A stretch of DNA of 64,000 nucleotides, taken from assembly GCA_016841205.1 (NCBI GenBank), contig JAENZP010000003.1, forward strand, positions 1-64,000, given 5' to 3'. Source of the DNA: Desulfoscipio geothermicus. Lineage in GTDB: Bacteria; Bacillota; Desulfotomaculia; Desulfotomaculales; Desulfallaceae. The notes beneath the pieces are model-generated. The model was not told where the DNA came from, made no database searches, and saw only the letters and a program-made list of their open reading frames with translations. Numbering within the stretch: the stretch's first letter is position 1; every line of letters starts with the position of its first letter. The translations under genes and the position numbers were made by a program. Below, piece after piece: positions 40,731-50,269 of this stretch.

Positions 40731-40891
40731 CCTATTTTATTTCAGTGATTTTTAGCCTCCACTCGGTTCAACTGAAGCCGGGTCCTTGTCAGCAGTCATA
40801 ATTGATTCGTTTATTTGAGAAATACTTTAAATAATGGTACCACCAAATTAAGCACTCAATCTTATGCTACAGAAATTATACAAACGCTAAA

Positions 40892-41461
40892 TTAATACCA
40901 GTAATCAGGATATTTACGTTGGCTTGATATGTTATTAACTAATAAGGCAATGATGAGTAGGCATATTATACCTAGTCCCACGGGTGATACGATGAAACTA
41001 TAACCTTGGCCTGTGTAAATAGCTAAGAAGGCTGTTGCCCCACCGGGTGGGTGCAGGGTATATGTTAATGTCATAACAATAATGGCCAGCGTTACACCAA
41101 GTGGGATAACCCACCAAGCATTACCAAAGAGCCAATATACCGAAACGCCTATAAATGCAGAGATTACATGCCCACCTAACACATTCCTGGGTTGAGCCAT
41201 TGGTAAATGGCAGGCCGCATAAAGCAGTGCTGCCGATGCGCCAAAGGAAGGAAGTAATAATGGCAGGTTATAATGATCAGCCAGTGCAGCCACCAATCCT
41301 AACCCGGCGAAACTGCCCAGGGCAGTGACAAAGATATTGGAAAAAGATATCTTTGGCATGCTGGCACAGTGTCCCCCCTTCATTTTACACAGGTAAACGG
41401 CAAGTGTTTTCCATATAAAGGGGTAAGTATCCTGCATAGTCCGTTCAACGGAGTTTTTCAT
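40892..41461 (-). CDS. HPP family membrane protein
   Basis: A 189-residue integral membrane protein of the HPP family. Four to five hydrophobic segments are seen, and the signature motifs are LLPSFGASAALLYA (about 75-90) and HPPGGATAFLAI (about 145-156), which name the family. Some members transport nitrite in chloroplasts; bacterial roles are unclear. Start taken at ATG 41461, ten bases after AAAAAGG; longer frames to 41470 and 41506 are possible. The N terminus has two Cys (CKMKGGHC). Confidence 0.8.
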   Translation of the reverse strand: MKNSVERTMQDTYPFIWKTLAVYLCKMKGGHCASMPKISFSNIFVTALGSFAGLGLVAALADHYNLPLLLPSFGASAALLYAACHLPMAQPRNVLGGHVISAFIGVSVYWLFGNAWWVIPLGVTLAIIVMTLTYTLHPPGGATAFLAIYTGQGYSFIVSPVGLGIICLLIIALLVNNISSQRKYPDYWY

Positions 41462-41750
41462 TAATATCATCCTTTTTCTGCGCTTGATGTCATATATTCT
41501 AGTCACGCCTTCTTATAGTGTATTGTATGCCTTTAGCAAACGATGTGTATAAAAAAATAGCAGATATAACATAATTTTCTCCGTTAAAGTACAAAATCCT
41601 TCCCCAGTTAGTATATAGGTCTATCCATGCACATAGCGCATAATGCTTAAGATGACATCCTATAGCGAGTGCGTTCCCTATCGCGTTAATATGGCCCGTT
41701 GCCTCGAAGTATTAGGAGATAATAATAGCAACCACTCACGGAAGTAAAAA

Positions 41751-41778
41751 AACCTCTCCGTTATAATACAGAGAGGTT
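41751..41778 (-). terminator. Terminator of ablA-ablB
   Basis: AACCTCTC (41751-41758) pairs with GAGAGGTT (41771-41778); on the minus strand a T-run follows. It is 31 bases past the ablB stop. Confidence 0.85.
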
Positions 41779-41808
41779 CAAAGAAAAAGTGTCTGAGGGA
41801 GCAGTACC

Positions 41809-42654
41809 CTACAAATACCAGATGTTCATATTTTCATACCCACCACTAATGTGGCAGTTATTTTTCAATGTCCCGCCAAAAACATACCCATGCCGGTAAA
41901 AAACACTGTTCATTCCGAAGGAAGAGGCCCGGGCCAGGCTGAACAAGCAGTTTATACCCAACCCCCGGCACGCTCTTCCCATTTTGTCCAGCAGCACAGA
42001 AGCAAGTCCCTGCCCCCTGTATTCAGGCAAGGTGGCAAAATCGGTCATTTCAGCCCTGCTGTTCCGGTAATCAATTTCCGCAGAAGATATGGCGGCTATC
42101 TTTCCGTAAATTATAGCCAGCCAGAATTTATCGCCATCTTTCATTCTCTTTATCAGGTACTCAGGTTGAAATACCGGGCTGGGGTACGTTTCAAAAACTC
42201 TGCTGAACACCTCTGTCATTTCCCTGGTATCGTCCTGGGAGGCGTCTCTAAATTCATAACCTTCGGGTTGGTATACTTTTTTATATTCCTTTTGTATTAC
42301 TTCATCCAGGAGCTTTCTCTCATCCATCAGGCTTGGACTTAGCCCCCGGCGGGGCTGGGTATAGCCGGCCAAAAAAACCGCGTCTTTTCCATTAAAGTAT
42401 CCCTTAATTCGTCCTTCCGGCTTAAACATGCCATAATTCTCTTCTTCCATTACCGGAAGAATTATTTTTTCCAGCCCCGATTCAACAGCGTATGAGTAAA
42501 GATAATCTTGCATTTCTAATACGTCTTGATACTGGCATCGGATAACCCAGATCCTCTTATTCCTGTAGTCAGCAGTTGCCTCCAGGTCAAAGGCTTTTGA
42601 CTTGTACACCCATAAGCTATTGTTTGTTTCTGTTTTTTTTTCGTTAACCGCCAT
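41809..42654 (-). CDS. ablB: Beta-lysine N6-acetyltransferase
   Basis: AblB acetylates the N6 of beta-lysine with acetyl-CoA to give N-epsilon-acetyl-beta-lysine, a compatible solute of methanogens and some anaerobes. The 281-residue length fits. The C-terminal GNAT domain carries the acetyl-CoA loop TLPEYRGQGLASVLLDKMGR (about 208-227) and ends with FYRHGYVFGGTLKNNCHISG. The start codon directly follows the ablA stop (TAG-ATG), so the pair is translationally coupled. Together with mscS it forms an osmotic-stress group. Confidence 0.9.
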   Translation of the reverse strand: MAVNEKKTETNNSLWVYKSKAFDLEATADYRNKRIWVIRCQYQDVLEMQDYLYSYAVESGLEKIILPVMEEENYGMFKPEGRIKGYFNGKDAVFLAGYTQPRRGLSPSLMDERKLLDEVIQKEYKKVYQPEGYEFRDASQDDTREMTEVFSRVFETYPSPVFQPEYLIKRMKDGDKFWLAIIYGKIAAISSAEIDYRNSRAEMTDFATLPEYRGQGLASVLLDKMGRACRGLGINCLFSLARASSFGMNSVFYRHGYVFGGTLKNNCHISGGYENMNIWYL

Positions 42655-43881
42655 CTAACCTACCACTCTCTTATTTATTGGAGGACTTACTTTACCATAT
42701 TTCAATACAGCGGCAATCCCGGTTAAGTTGTTTTTTTCATTCCGGCAGTGTTTGCAATTACATTTTTCCTTTTCAGAGGAAGGCTCTGTATAGACGTATA
42801 TATTTCCCTCGAAATTACGGAGAACAATTTTGTCTTCAGACTGAGATAGTACATATTGGGGCAATAGCGGGATTTTACCTCCACCCCCGGGAGCATCGAT
42901 GACAAAGGTTGGCACTGCCAGGCCACTGGTATGCCCTCTGAGATTTTCCATTATTTCAATGCCCTTGCTGACCGGGGTGCGAAAATGTCCGATCCCCTGG
43001 GATAAATCGCACTGGTAAATATAATACGGCCTTACCCGGTTCCGGACTAATTTTTGCATTAGTTCCTTCATTATTCCCGGACAATCATTGACTCCCTTTA
43101 ACAAAACCGTTTGGTTACCTAATGGGATACCGGCGTCCGCCATGCGCGCGCAAGCTGCGCTGGCCTCGGCGGTCAACTCCGCCGGGTGGTTAAAATGGGT
43201 GTTAACCCAAATTGGGTGGTATTTCTTTAACATATTACAGAGCTCTTTGGTTATCCTCTGGGGCAAAACCACGGGCGCCCTGGTGCCGATACGAATTATT
43301 TCCACATGCTTGATGGAGCGTAGTTGTCTTATAATATTCTCCAAGGCATGGTCAGACAAAGTAAGTGGGTCGCCACCCGACACCACGACGTCCCTTATTT
43401 TGCTATTTGACTGGATGTAGGCGATAGCCCTGTCTATTTGGGTTTTGGGCAAAGCTCTATCCCGGGAACCGGCAAGTCGCCGCCGAGTGCAATGCCTGCA
43501 ATACATAAAACATTGGTCGGTTACTAAAAATAGTACCCGGTCCGGGTAACGGTGGGTAACCCCGGGCACCGGAGAGTCTACCTCTTCATGCAAAGGGTCG
43601 TGCATATCCTCACAGCCTTGATGTAATTCCTCCAGCGTCGGCACAGACTGCTTGCGGATGGGGCATTGGGTATTATCCACGTCTATGAGCGATGCATAAT
43701 AGGGAGTTATAGCCATCTTGAATTTGTTTAAACACCTGTTAATGTCCATTACTTCCCTGGAACCCAAATTCAGTACTGTAGAAAGCTGCTCACCGGTAGT
43801 TATTCTATTGCTCAATTGCCACTGCCAGTCATCCCATTTTTCCTTTTCATGACAACCCGTAACTATCATTCCAACCTCCAT
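42655..43881 (-). CDS. ablA: Lysine 2,3-aminomutase
   Basis: AblA converts L-alpha-lysine to L-beta-lysine by radical-SAM and PLP chemistry, the first step of acetyl-beta-lysine synthesis. The radical-SAM triad is C124, C128 and C131 (CFMYCRHC), followed by RRRLAGSRDR. Substrate and PLP motifs follow: VVSGGDPLTLSDH, RIGTRAPVVLPQR, and the PLP lysine region FVIDAPGGGGKIPLLPQYVL. A Cys-rich C-terminal tail (CNCKHC) provides extra metal ligands as in KamA. Length 408 residues is normal. A conserved promoter-leader lies 240-410 bases upstream. Pairing with ablB excludes a purely catabolic role. Confidence 0.92.
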   Translation of the reverse strand: MEVGMIVTGCHEKEKWDDWQWQLSNRITTGEQLSTVLNLGSREVMDINRCLNKFKMAITPYYASLIDVDNTQCPIRKQSVPTLEELHQGCEDMHDPLHEEVDSPVPGVTHRYPDRVLFLVTDQCFMYCRHCTRRRLAGSRDRALPKTQIDRAIAYIQSNSKIRDVVVSGGDPLTLSDHALENIIRQLRSIKHVEIIRIGTRAPVVLPQRITKELCNMLKKYHPIWVNTHFNHPAELTAEASAACARMADAGIPLGNQTVLLKGVNDCPGIMKELMQKLVRNRVRPYYIYQCDLSQGIGHFRTPVSKGIEIMENLRGHTSGLAVPTFVIDAPGGGGKIPLLPQYVLSQSEDKIVLRNFEGNIYVYTEPSSEKEKCNCKHCRNEKNNLTGIAAVLKYGKVSPPINKRVVG

Positions 43882-44118
43882 TCTTAACTATTACAAATAC
43901 CATCCTGCCAACTCATTTTATAATAATAGGTTGCCAGTATCAATAAGAATATATCCCCTTATAGGTTGGTTTTGAACTATTAGGTTATAATAACTCTTTT
44001 AAAACCTGTTAAAACTCCCGTTTTTGTAAAATTAATTTACACGTTTATTACGCTACTTCAATATCAGCTAAATTGAAATATCCAAATAACTTGACCAGCC
44101 TATTAATATTTACTTTTA

Positions 44119-44291
44119 GTAATTCAACTTATACCTCCCTTGGCCTTAGGGAGAAGATATATATCTTATCTCATTTGATTATTAAGCGATCCATGAACTT
44201 TTAACAAACATTAAGTTGTCTGATTAATATTTTTGAATAACAATTAGATATTAATTTGTCAAATGTACAATCTTTATATCTTTAAAGAACA
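44119..44291 (-). promoter_or_regulatory. Conserved promoter-leader element of ablA
   Basis: Minus-strand counterpart of 38442-38608. The promoter reads TTGACA (44262-44257), 17 bases, TATTCA (44239-44234). The palindrome AAGATATATATCTT is at 44154-44167. Immediately after it a small hairpin CTCCCT/AGGGAG forms (about 44134-44153). By eye about 70% of bases match the mscS copy. About 240 bases of further leader precede the ablA start. Confidence 0.75.
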
Positions 44292-44422
44292 ACAATAAAA
44301 CCATCCAAGGAGTGGATATGTTCTTATTAATGCCGGCAACTCATTATTGTAAAATAGGTTGTCAGGTTAATGTTTATTATAGTATAGTATAAAATATACT
44401 AGAAAAATGCCAGGGAGGAAAA

Positions 44423-44837
44423 ATAGCTTTTCTTTTTACCAAAGTGCATGGATTGGGCAACGATTTTATTCTGGTAAACAAAAATGGGGTACAGGATTTG
44501 CCCGGTGATCTGGCCGGGCTGGCAAGTAAAGATTTGCGACCGTAATTTCGGGGTGGGTGCAAACGGGCTGATGCTGATCGGTTCGGGTAAAGAGGCCGAC
44601 CTTTGGAAACACATCCGGCCTTTTCCCGTAAAACTAATGTGGAGTTTGTTCAGGTTTTAAATGAAAATGAGGAATGGGTATACCGGCAGAACCGTCCGGG
44701 TGCACCTCTATAACGGGGCACTGGATATAGAGTGGGCGGCGGATAATGACGGGCCCTGCCGAGTAGATTTTAACCAGCGATTATCCCATCAGCTAGTGAA
44801 GGCCGTAAATCTAGTTTGGCAGGTAAATGGTTTATGA
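44423..44837 (+). pseudogene. dapF: Diaminopimelate epimerase, decayed
   Basis: GGGAGGAAAA precedes what was the start (now ATA 44423). The frame reads IAFLFTKVHGLGNDFILVNK, then DLAGLASK. A one-base insertion shifts it to CDR-like NFGVGANGLMLIGSG. A large internal deletion then joins to TNVEFVQVLNENE and RTVRVHLYNGALDIEWAADN, ending VWQVNGL at 44837. Both catalytic Cys regions are lost (the second lay in the deleted part). In many dapL-containing organisms dapF precedes dapL, as here. Lysine and peptidoglycan synthesis need another dapF copy elsewhere. Confidence 0.85.
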
Positions 44838-44871
44838 AACAATGATTGTGTTAAGTTAGGAGGGTTTTGTT

Positions 44872-46056
44872 TTGAACATGCAATTTGAACAGGCGCAAAG
44901 GATCAAAAGATTGCCACCTTACTTGTTTGCCCGTATTGAGAAATTAATTAAAGAAAAGCGAGATGCCGGAGTGGATATCATTAGCCTTGGTATTGGCGAT
45001 CCCGATATGCCCACCCCGGATTACATTATAGAAGAATTGCAAAAACAAGCTGAGATCGGAGCCAACCACCAGTATCCTTCTTCGGCAGGCATGCTGGCAT
45101 ACCGGAAGGCCGTGGCCCAGTGGTACAAAAACAGGTTTGGTGTGGAGCTTGACTCCGCTAGTGAAGTGGTTTCCCTTATTGGCTCTAAAGAGGGGATTGC
45201 GCACATATCCTTTTGTTATTTAAACCCCGGCGATACTGTTTTGGTGCCTGACCCCGGGTATCCGGTGTACGCAGGCGGTGCCATATTAGCCGGTGCCGAG
45301 CCCTACTATATGCCCTTAAAGGCGGAAAAGAGCTTTTTGCCTGATTTAAGCGATATTCCTGTTGATGTGGCTCGCCGGGCTAAAATGATGTTTATCAATT
45401 ACCCAAACAATCCTACCGGTGCCGTGGCCGGCGAAGAGTTTTACCGGGAAGTGATCTCTTTTGCTAAAGAGTATAATATTTTAATTTGCCACGATGCTGC
45501 TTATTCGGAAATTGCCTACGATGGCTATGAACCACCAAGTTTCCTGCAGTATCCCGGTGCCAAGGAAGTAGGCATAGAGTTCCACTCGGTATCCAAGACT
45601 TACAACATGACCGGCTGGCGCATTGGCTGGGCCGCCGGACATCCCCAGGTGGTTGAGGCGCTGGGCAGATTAAAGTCAAACATTGATTCAGGGCAGTTTC
45701 AGGCCGTTCAATATGCCGCCATCCAAGGACTGACCGGACCTCAAGATGCCGTGCTGCAGATGCGGAAAGTCTACCAGGAACGGCGGGATATTCTGGTGGA
45801 TGCCTTAAATAGTATGGGCTGGCAGTTGGAAAAACCGAAGGCTACGTTTTATGTATGGGCACCGGTTCCTGCCGGCTATACTTCGGAATCTTTTGCCGAG
45901 CTGGTTTTAGATAAGGCCGGCGTGGTGATCACCCCGGGCAGCGGGTATGGCAGCAATAGTGATGGCTTTTTCCGAATTGCGTTAACGATGGAAAAGGAGC
46001 GGATGATAGAGGCTCTGGAGCGAATGAAGAAAAATATCGGTATGGTTGAGTTTTAA
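44872..46056 (+). CDS. dapL: LL-diaminopimelate aminotransferase
   Basis: DapL converts tetrahydrodipicolinate directly to LL-diaminopimelate with glutamate as donor, the short lysine route used by Peptococcaceae, plants and others. The 394-residue class I aminotransferase shows [15 protein letters not shown] (about 34-48), YPNNPTGAV (about 178-186), [12 protein letters not shown] and the PLP lysine in [17 protein letters not shown] (about 241). TTG 44872 is seven bases from GGAGGG and is preferred over ATG 44878. The opening [20 protein letters not shown] is typical. It follows the dapF pseudogene by 34 bases and ends at a strong terminator. Confidence 0.92.
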   Translation: MNMQFEQAQRIKRLPPYLFARIEKLIKEKRDAGVDIISLGIGDPDMPTPDYIIEELQKQAEIGANHQYPSSAGMLAYRKAVAQWYKNRFGVELDSASEVVSLIGSKEGIAHISFCYLNPGDTVLVPDPGYPVYAGGAILAGAEPYYMPLKAEKSFLPDLSDIPVDVARRAKMMFINYPNNPTGAVAGEEFYREVISFAKEYNILICHDAAYSEIAYDGYEPPSFLQYPGAKEVGIEFHSVSKTYNMTGWRIGWAAGHPQVVEALGRLKSNIDSGQFQAVQYAAIQGLTGPQDAVLQMRKVYQERRDILVDALNSMGWQLEKPKATFYVWAPVPAGYTSESFAELVLDKAGVVITPGSGYGSNSDGFFRIALTMEKERMIEALERMKKNIGMVEF

Positions 46057-46148
46057 GTAGGTCTGTTGTAGTATTGGCAAGTATCCCTGTTAAGTAAGTC
46101 ATATTACTATTATTTTTGGTAAAAACCTCCTCTCCTCTCTATATTCCA

Positions 46149-46180
46149 AAACCGGGACAACCTCCCGGTTTCGTTTTTTT
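46149..46180 (+). terminator. Terminator of dapL
   Basis: AAACCGGGA (46149-46157) pairs with TCCCGGTTT (46163-46171), followed by CG and eight T. Confidence 0.92.
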
Positions 46181-46257
46181 TGTGCCCTTTTGGATGCCAG
46201 TGGTATCAAGAATATTTAGCATCGCCAAAGCTTAAACTAAGTTCGGAGGTTTATTGA

Positions 46258-46452
46258 ATGGATGTGAACTGGCTTTCATTAGCACCGCCATTGGTAACTC
46301 TAGCAACCGCTATTGCTACAAAAAGAATAATCATCTCGCTCACCCTCGGGCTTTTAGTAGGTGGTATGCCGGTTTCCCGAAATATTTTTAAAGGAGTGAT
46401 TAAGGCCACGTCCACAATTCTTTTTGTTGTCGTGCAAGCCATAGTAAATAGC
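46258..46452 (+). pseudogene. Truncated NhaC-like Na+/H+ antiporter
   Basis: CGGAGGTTTATTGA precedes ATG 46258. The protein starts MDVNWLSLAPPLVTLATAIA, then TKRIIISLTLGLLVGG, the first two membrane segments of NhaC/YufR-type antiporters. After about 64 residues the homology ends at the ribosome site of the M42 gene. About 400 codons are missing. The surviving promoter and start may now drive the peptidase gene. Confidence 0.65.
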
Positions 46453-46468
46453 AGGGGAGGTCATGCAG

Positions 46469-47557
46469 ATGAAAGAAAACTCGATCCAAATACTAAAAAC
46501 CTTAACCGAAACGCCGGGGGTTTCTGGGTATGAGGCACCTATTCGCAAGGTGCTGGCAGACTATTTGGCACCACTGTCCACCCAGCTTAAAACCGATAAG
46601 CTTGGCAGCTTAATCGCCATCAAGGAAGGGAAAAGCACAGACCCGAAAATCATGCTGGCCGCCCACATGGATGAGGTGGGACTTATGGTGACTCAAATCA
46701 CCGATGCAGGTTACATTAAATTTCAGGACCTGGGCGGCTGGTGGAGCCAGGTGCTCCTGGACCAGCGGCTTGAGATCTTAACTTCCGGCGGGAAGGTAAT
46801 GGGCGTAATCGGCGCTAAAGCTCCTCATATCCTGACCGAAGAGGAATTAAGGCAGCCTATAAAGCTAAAGAACATGTTTATCGACGTGGGTGCCACCAGC
46901 CGGGAAGAAGCTGAAAAAATGGGCATCAGGCAGGGCGATCCCATTGTGCCCTACAGCTCGTTTATAATGTGCAAGAATTACAAAACCTTTATGGCAAAAG
47001 CCCTGGACAACAGGGCCGGCTGCGCTATACTGGTCGAGCTGTTCCAACGCATTAAAGAAGTAGACCACCCCAACACCATTTACAGCGTAATGACCGTACA
47101 AGAGGAGGTAGGGCTGCGAGGCGCCGCCACCAGCGTAGACGTGGTGAAACCGGATCTAGCCATCGTAGTTGATGTGACAGTGGCCACAGATACACCGGGG
47201 ATTGACGACAACGATGTGGCTACCAGAACCTACCTGGGTAAAGGGCCGGTAATTGGTTTTTACGATGCCAGCATGATCCCGCATATCCCTTTCCGTGATC
47301 TGGTGGTACAAACAGCGGTGGAAAACAACATCCCCTACCAAGTGGAGGTAATGTCCGGGGGTGGGACGGATGCCGGCAAAATCCATGTCTACAGGCAGGG
47401 CGTGCCGTCGGTGGTCATCGGCATCCCGGTGCGTTGCATCCATAGCCATGTGGGACTGGCCCACCTGGACGATTACCAAAACTCAGTGGAATTGATTTCC
47501 GCTTTGGTGAAGAAGATTGATTTGAAGACTTTAATTGAACTGCTGGATAATCTATAA
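46469..47557 (+). CDS. M42 family metallo-aminopeptidase
   Basis: A cytosolic dinuclear-metal aminopeptidase (362 residues; often annotated CelM/FrvX/YsdC). Metal ligands are all present: AAHMDEVG (H), KALDNRAGC (D), VQEEVGLRGA (E, E), VDVTVATDTPG (D) and RCIHSHVGLAH (H). The C-terminal pattern GGGTDAGKIHVYRQGVPSVV is typical. ATG 46469 has GGGGAGG nine bases upstream; an ATG at 46463 is too close. Members release N-terminal residues from peptides and form dodecamers. It directly follows the truncated antiporter. Confidence 0.9.
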   Translation: MKENSIQILKTLTETPGVSGYEAPIRKVLADYLAPLSTQLKTDKLGSLIAIKEGKSTDPKIMLAAHMDEVGLMVTQITDAGYIKFQDLGGWWSQVLLDQRLEILTSGGKVMGVIGAKAPHILTEEELRQPIKLKNMFIDVGATSREEAEKMGIRQGDPIVPYSSFIMCKNYKTFMAKALDNRAGCAILVELFQRIKEVDHPNTIYSVMTVQEEVGLRGAATSVDVVKPDLAIVVDVTVATDTPGIDDNDVATRTYLGKGPVIGFYDASMIPHIPFRDLVVQTAVENNIPYQVEVMSGGGTDAGKIHVYRQGVPSVVIGIPVRCIHSHVGLAHLDDYQNSVELISALVKKIDLKTLIELLDNL

Positions 47558-47878
47558 GCTAAAGCCGCGTATATGTTCTTTTTACGTCATTCCCGGATAA
47601 AAAATTTGCTTTTAATAATAAATGTAACAGGGGGTTAATAGACATGATTGATTCTGGAGGAAATGTTTGTTGCACCATTAGTAGCTGCCACTATTGGAGT
47701 CAGGGCAACCTATGCAGTGCGTCTAAAATACTAGTTACCTCGGATACAATGTCAAAAAACCTGCCTGATAAAATTAATGCCCCCTACGCATCTCAAATAA
47801 CCCAGACTCCTGTAAGTAAAAGCTATGAATCCTGTTGTAAGACATTTGTTTTAAAAACGGATTACAATCAGAATCTGG
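47558..47878. other. Stretch without a supported gene
   Basis: A 23-codon frame (MFVAPLVAATIGVRATYAVR) follows TGGAGGAA at about 47658 and soon stops; it may be the stub of a lost gene. An 84-codon frame at 47644-47898 lacks support. Confidence 0.35.
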
Positions 47879-50269
47879 ATGGCATTATTAAAAAATAAAG
47901 AAACATATCCAAAAAAATCGGGGGGATACCGGTTGGAAACAGTGGGTATCGGCGTAAGTATTCCAAGAAAGGAATCGCCCGACAAAGTAACCGGACTGGC
48001 AAGGTATAACACTGATTTTACCTCTCCTGGACTTCTTTACGCATGGATGGTTACAAGCATTTACGCCCATGCCAATATAAAATCTATCAACATATCAGAT
48101 GCAATAAAAATTTCCGGTGTTCATGCAGTTATTACCGGGGATTCTTACAGTCTTTTATGCGGCCCGGTTATCGAAGACCGTCCGCCTCTGGCTAAAGGGA
48201 AAGTCAGATATTTTGGTGAGCCGGTTGCCGTCGTAGTGGCCGATAGCGAAGAAAAGGCCAAAGAGGCGGCAGGAAAGATAATGGTGGAATATGAACCGCT
48301 ACCGGTTGTAAATTCCATCAAAGGTGCCATAAAAAAAGGCTCCCCTTTGGTTCACGAAAACCTTGCCTTTTATAAACAGGTTAAACCTAACGAAATATTC
48401 TTCAAACCCGGAACAAATATAGTGCAGCACGTCAAAATCAGAAAGGGCGATTTAAAAAAAGGTTGGGAGCAAAGCGAAATAGTAGTAGAAGCTGAGTTCT
48501 CCTTACCGCAGTCAAATCACATAGCTATGGAGCCTAGAAATGTAAGGGCCGAAATAAAAGGAGACGGGCAGGTGGTTATCAACACCTCCACCCAGGCGCC
48601 ATTTGACGTGCAGGAAATGCTAGCTCAATATTTCAACCTTGACGCTACCCGGGTTATTGTCCACGTTCCCCTGGTAGGCGGGGGATTTGGAGGAAAAACC
48701 ACTGCCCAGTTAGAAATAATTGCCTATCTGGCTTCGAAGGCTGTAAACGGGAGGCCTGTAAAACTTATTGAATCAAGAGAGCAGGACATGACCAGCTCAC
48801 CCTGCCACCTGGGTTTGGAGTCAAAGGTAAAAATCGGCGCGTCCCGGGATGGGAAAATACAAGCCGCACAATTTACCTTTATTGTTGATGTGGGGGCTTA
48901 TGTCGACTCCGGGTCAAAAATGACCCGGGCTATGGCGGCAGATTGCACAGGCCCGTATAAAATTGATAATGTCCGGTGTGACTCCTACAGTGTTTATACA
49001 AATCATACCTACGTCACGGCTTTCAGGGGCTTTGGCAGGCTTTCCTATGTTTTTGCTATTGAAAGAACAATGGAAAAGCTAGCCTTCGCCTTGGGGATGG
49101 ACCCTCTGGAATTAAGACTTATAAACGCGCTCAAGCCCGGTGATACCACACCTACATTGGTTGGGTTGAATTATAGTAATATAGGTAATTTGTCCGAGTG
49201 CCTTTCCAGATTAAAAACTTTAATTAACTGGGACGAGGGCGTCAGGACAGAAACCGGAAATTATAAGGTAAGATCCAAAGGAGTTAGCTGCCTATGGAAG
49301 ACTTCCAGCAGCCCCCCTGACGCTACCTCCGGGGCCATCATTACCATTAACAGGGATGGTACCTTAAATCTTAACGTCGGGGCGGTAGAAATCGGCCCGG
49401 GCACAAAAACCAGCCTGGCTCAGATACTGGCTGAGAGATTGAAAATGGACGCAAATAAAATACATGTGGCCATGGAGGTCAACACCGGGGTCAGTCCCAA
49501 TCACTGGAAGACCGTTGCCAGCATGACTAATTATATGGTAGGAAACGCAGTGCTGGATGCAGCAGAGGATCTTATTCATCAAATACTGAAAATAGCTTCC
49601 ATTGTGCTGATGTGTCCTCCGGAGGTTCTGGAAGTAGGCGGGGGAAAAGTGTACATGAAGGAAGAACCTCAGATTTCTATTGATATAAAAGAAATTGGCA
49701 ATGGCTACGAAAACCCCAACGGACACTCCATAGGTGGTCAAATTATTGGGCGGGGTAATTTTATCATGCACCAGCTACTTCCCATGGACCATGCTACCGG
49801 CAGGGGTAGGCTAGGCCCGGCTTGGGCGGTGGGCGCCCAGGCAGTAGAGGTGGAATTTGACACCAGGAATTGCACTTATAAAATACTAAAAGCCGCTACC
49901 GTAATAGACGCTGGAAAGGTCCTAAACCCCAAATGCGCTAAGGGCGTGGTTATGGGAGGAATGTGTATGGGCCTGGGCTATGGCAGTAGGGAACAAAATC
50001 TTTACGCGCAAGGGGGAAAGAGGGAAAACCCTCAGTTAAGGACTTATCACCTTATGCGCTTTGGTGAGAATCCCGAATACATAGTAGATTTCGTTGAAAC
50101 CCCCCACGTAATAGGGCCCTACGGAATGCGGGGTATAGCTGAACATGGAATTATCGGCATCCCGGCGGCCCTGGCCAATGCCTTGTCGGTCGCCGCCCAG
50201 GTGGAGCTGAACTGCACTCCCCTGACCCCCGAAGTGATCTGGAGGACAAAAAAGGGGGAAAGCAAATGA
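47879..50269 (+). CDS. Molybdenum hydroxylase large subunit (xanthine dehydrogenase/CoxL family)
   Basis: The 796-residue catalytic subunit that binds the molybdopterin-cytosine (or plain) cofactor. The N-terminal Ald_Xan_dh_C domain begins KESPDKVTGLARYNTDF. Cofactor-binding GGGFGGKT lies near residue 266. AFRGFGRLSYVFAIERTMEK (about 382-400) is the conserved substrate-pocket block. The catalytic Glu is in RGIAEHGIIGIPAALANALS (about residue 754). No signal peptide, so cytosolic. ATG 47879 has a weak ribosome site. It is first in a tight operon with the FAD and 2Fe-2S subunits. Residues that would tell purine from aldehyde or nicotinate substrates cannot be judged by eye. Confidence 0.9.
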   Translation: MALLKNKETYPKKSGGYRLETVGIGVSIPRKESPDKVTGLARYNTDFTSPGLLYAWMVTSIYAHANIKSINISDAIKISGVHAVITGDSYSLLCGPVIEDRPPLAKGKVRYFGEPVAVVVADSEEKAKEAAGKIMVEYEPLPVVNSIKGAIKKGSPLVHENLAFYKQVKPNEIFFKPGTNIVQHVKIRKGDLKKGWEQSEIVVEAEFSLPQSNHIAMEPRNVRAEIKGDGQVVINTSTQAPFDVQEMLAQYFNLDATRVIVHVPLVGGGFGGKTTAQLEIIAYLASKAVNGRPVKLIESREQDMTSSPCHLGLESKVKIGASRDGKIQAAQFTFIVDVGAYVDSGSKMTRAMAADCTGPYKIDNVRCDSYSVYTNHTYVTAFRGFGRLSYVFAIERTMEKLAFALGMDPLELRLINALKPGDTTPTLVGLNYSNIGNLSECLSRLKTLINWDEGVRTETGNYKVRSKGVSCLWKTSSSPPDATSGAIITINRDGTLNLNVGAVEIGPGTKTSLAQILAERLKMDANKIHVAMEVNTGVSPNHWKTVASMTNYMVGNAVLDAAEDLIHQILKIASIVLMCPPEVLEVGGGKVYMKEEPQISIDIKEIGNGYENPNGHSIGGQIIGRGNFIMHQLLPMDHATGRGRLGPAWAVGAQAVEVEFDTRNCTYKILKAATVIDAGKVLNPKCAKGVVMGGMCMGLGYGSREQNLYAQGGKRENPQLRTYHLMRFGENPEYIVDFVETPHVIGPYGMRGIAEHGIIGIPAALANALSVAAQVELNCTPLTPEVIWRTKKGESK

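Noticed and set aside
47644-47898. 84-codon ORF before the molybdenum hydroxylase
   Set aside because: Overlaps the start of the large subunit in another frame and shows no family pattern; a short frame inside it (MFVAPLVAATIG) is equally unsupported.
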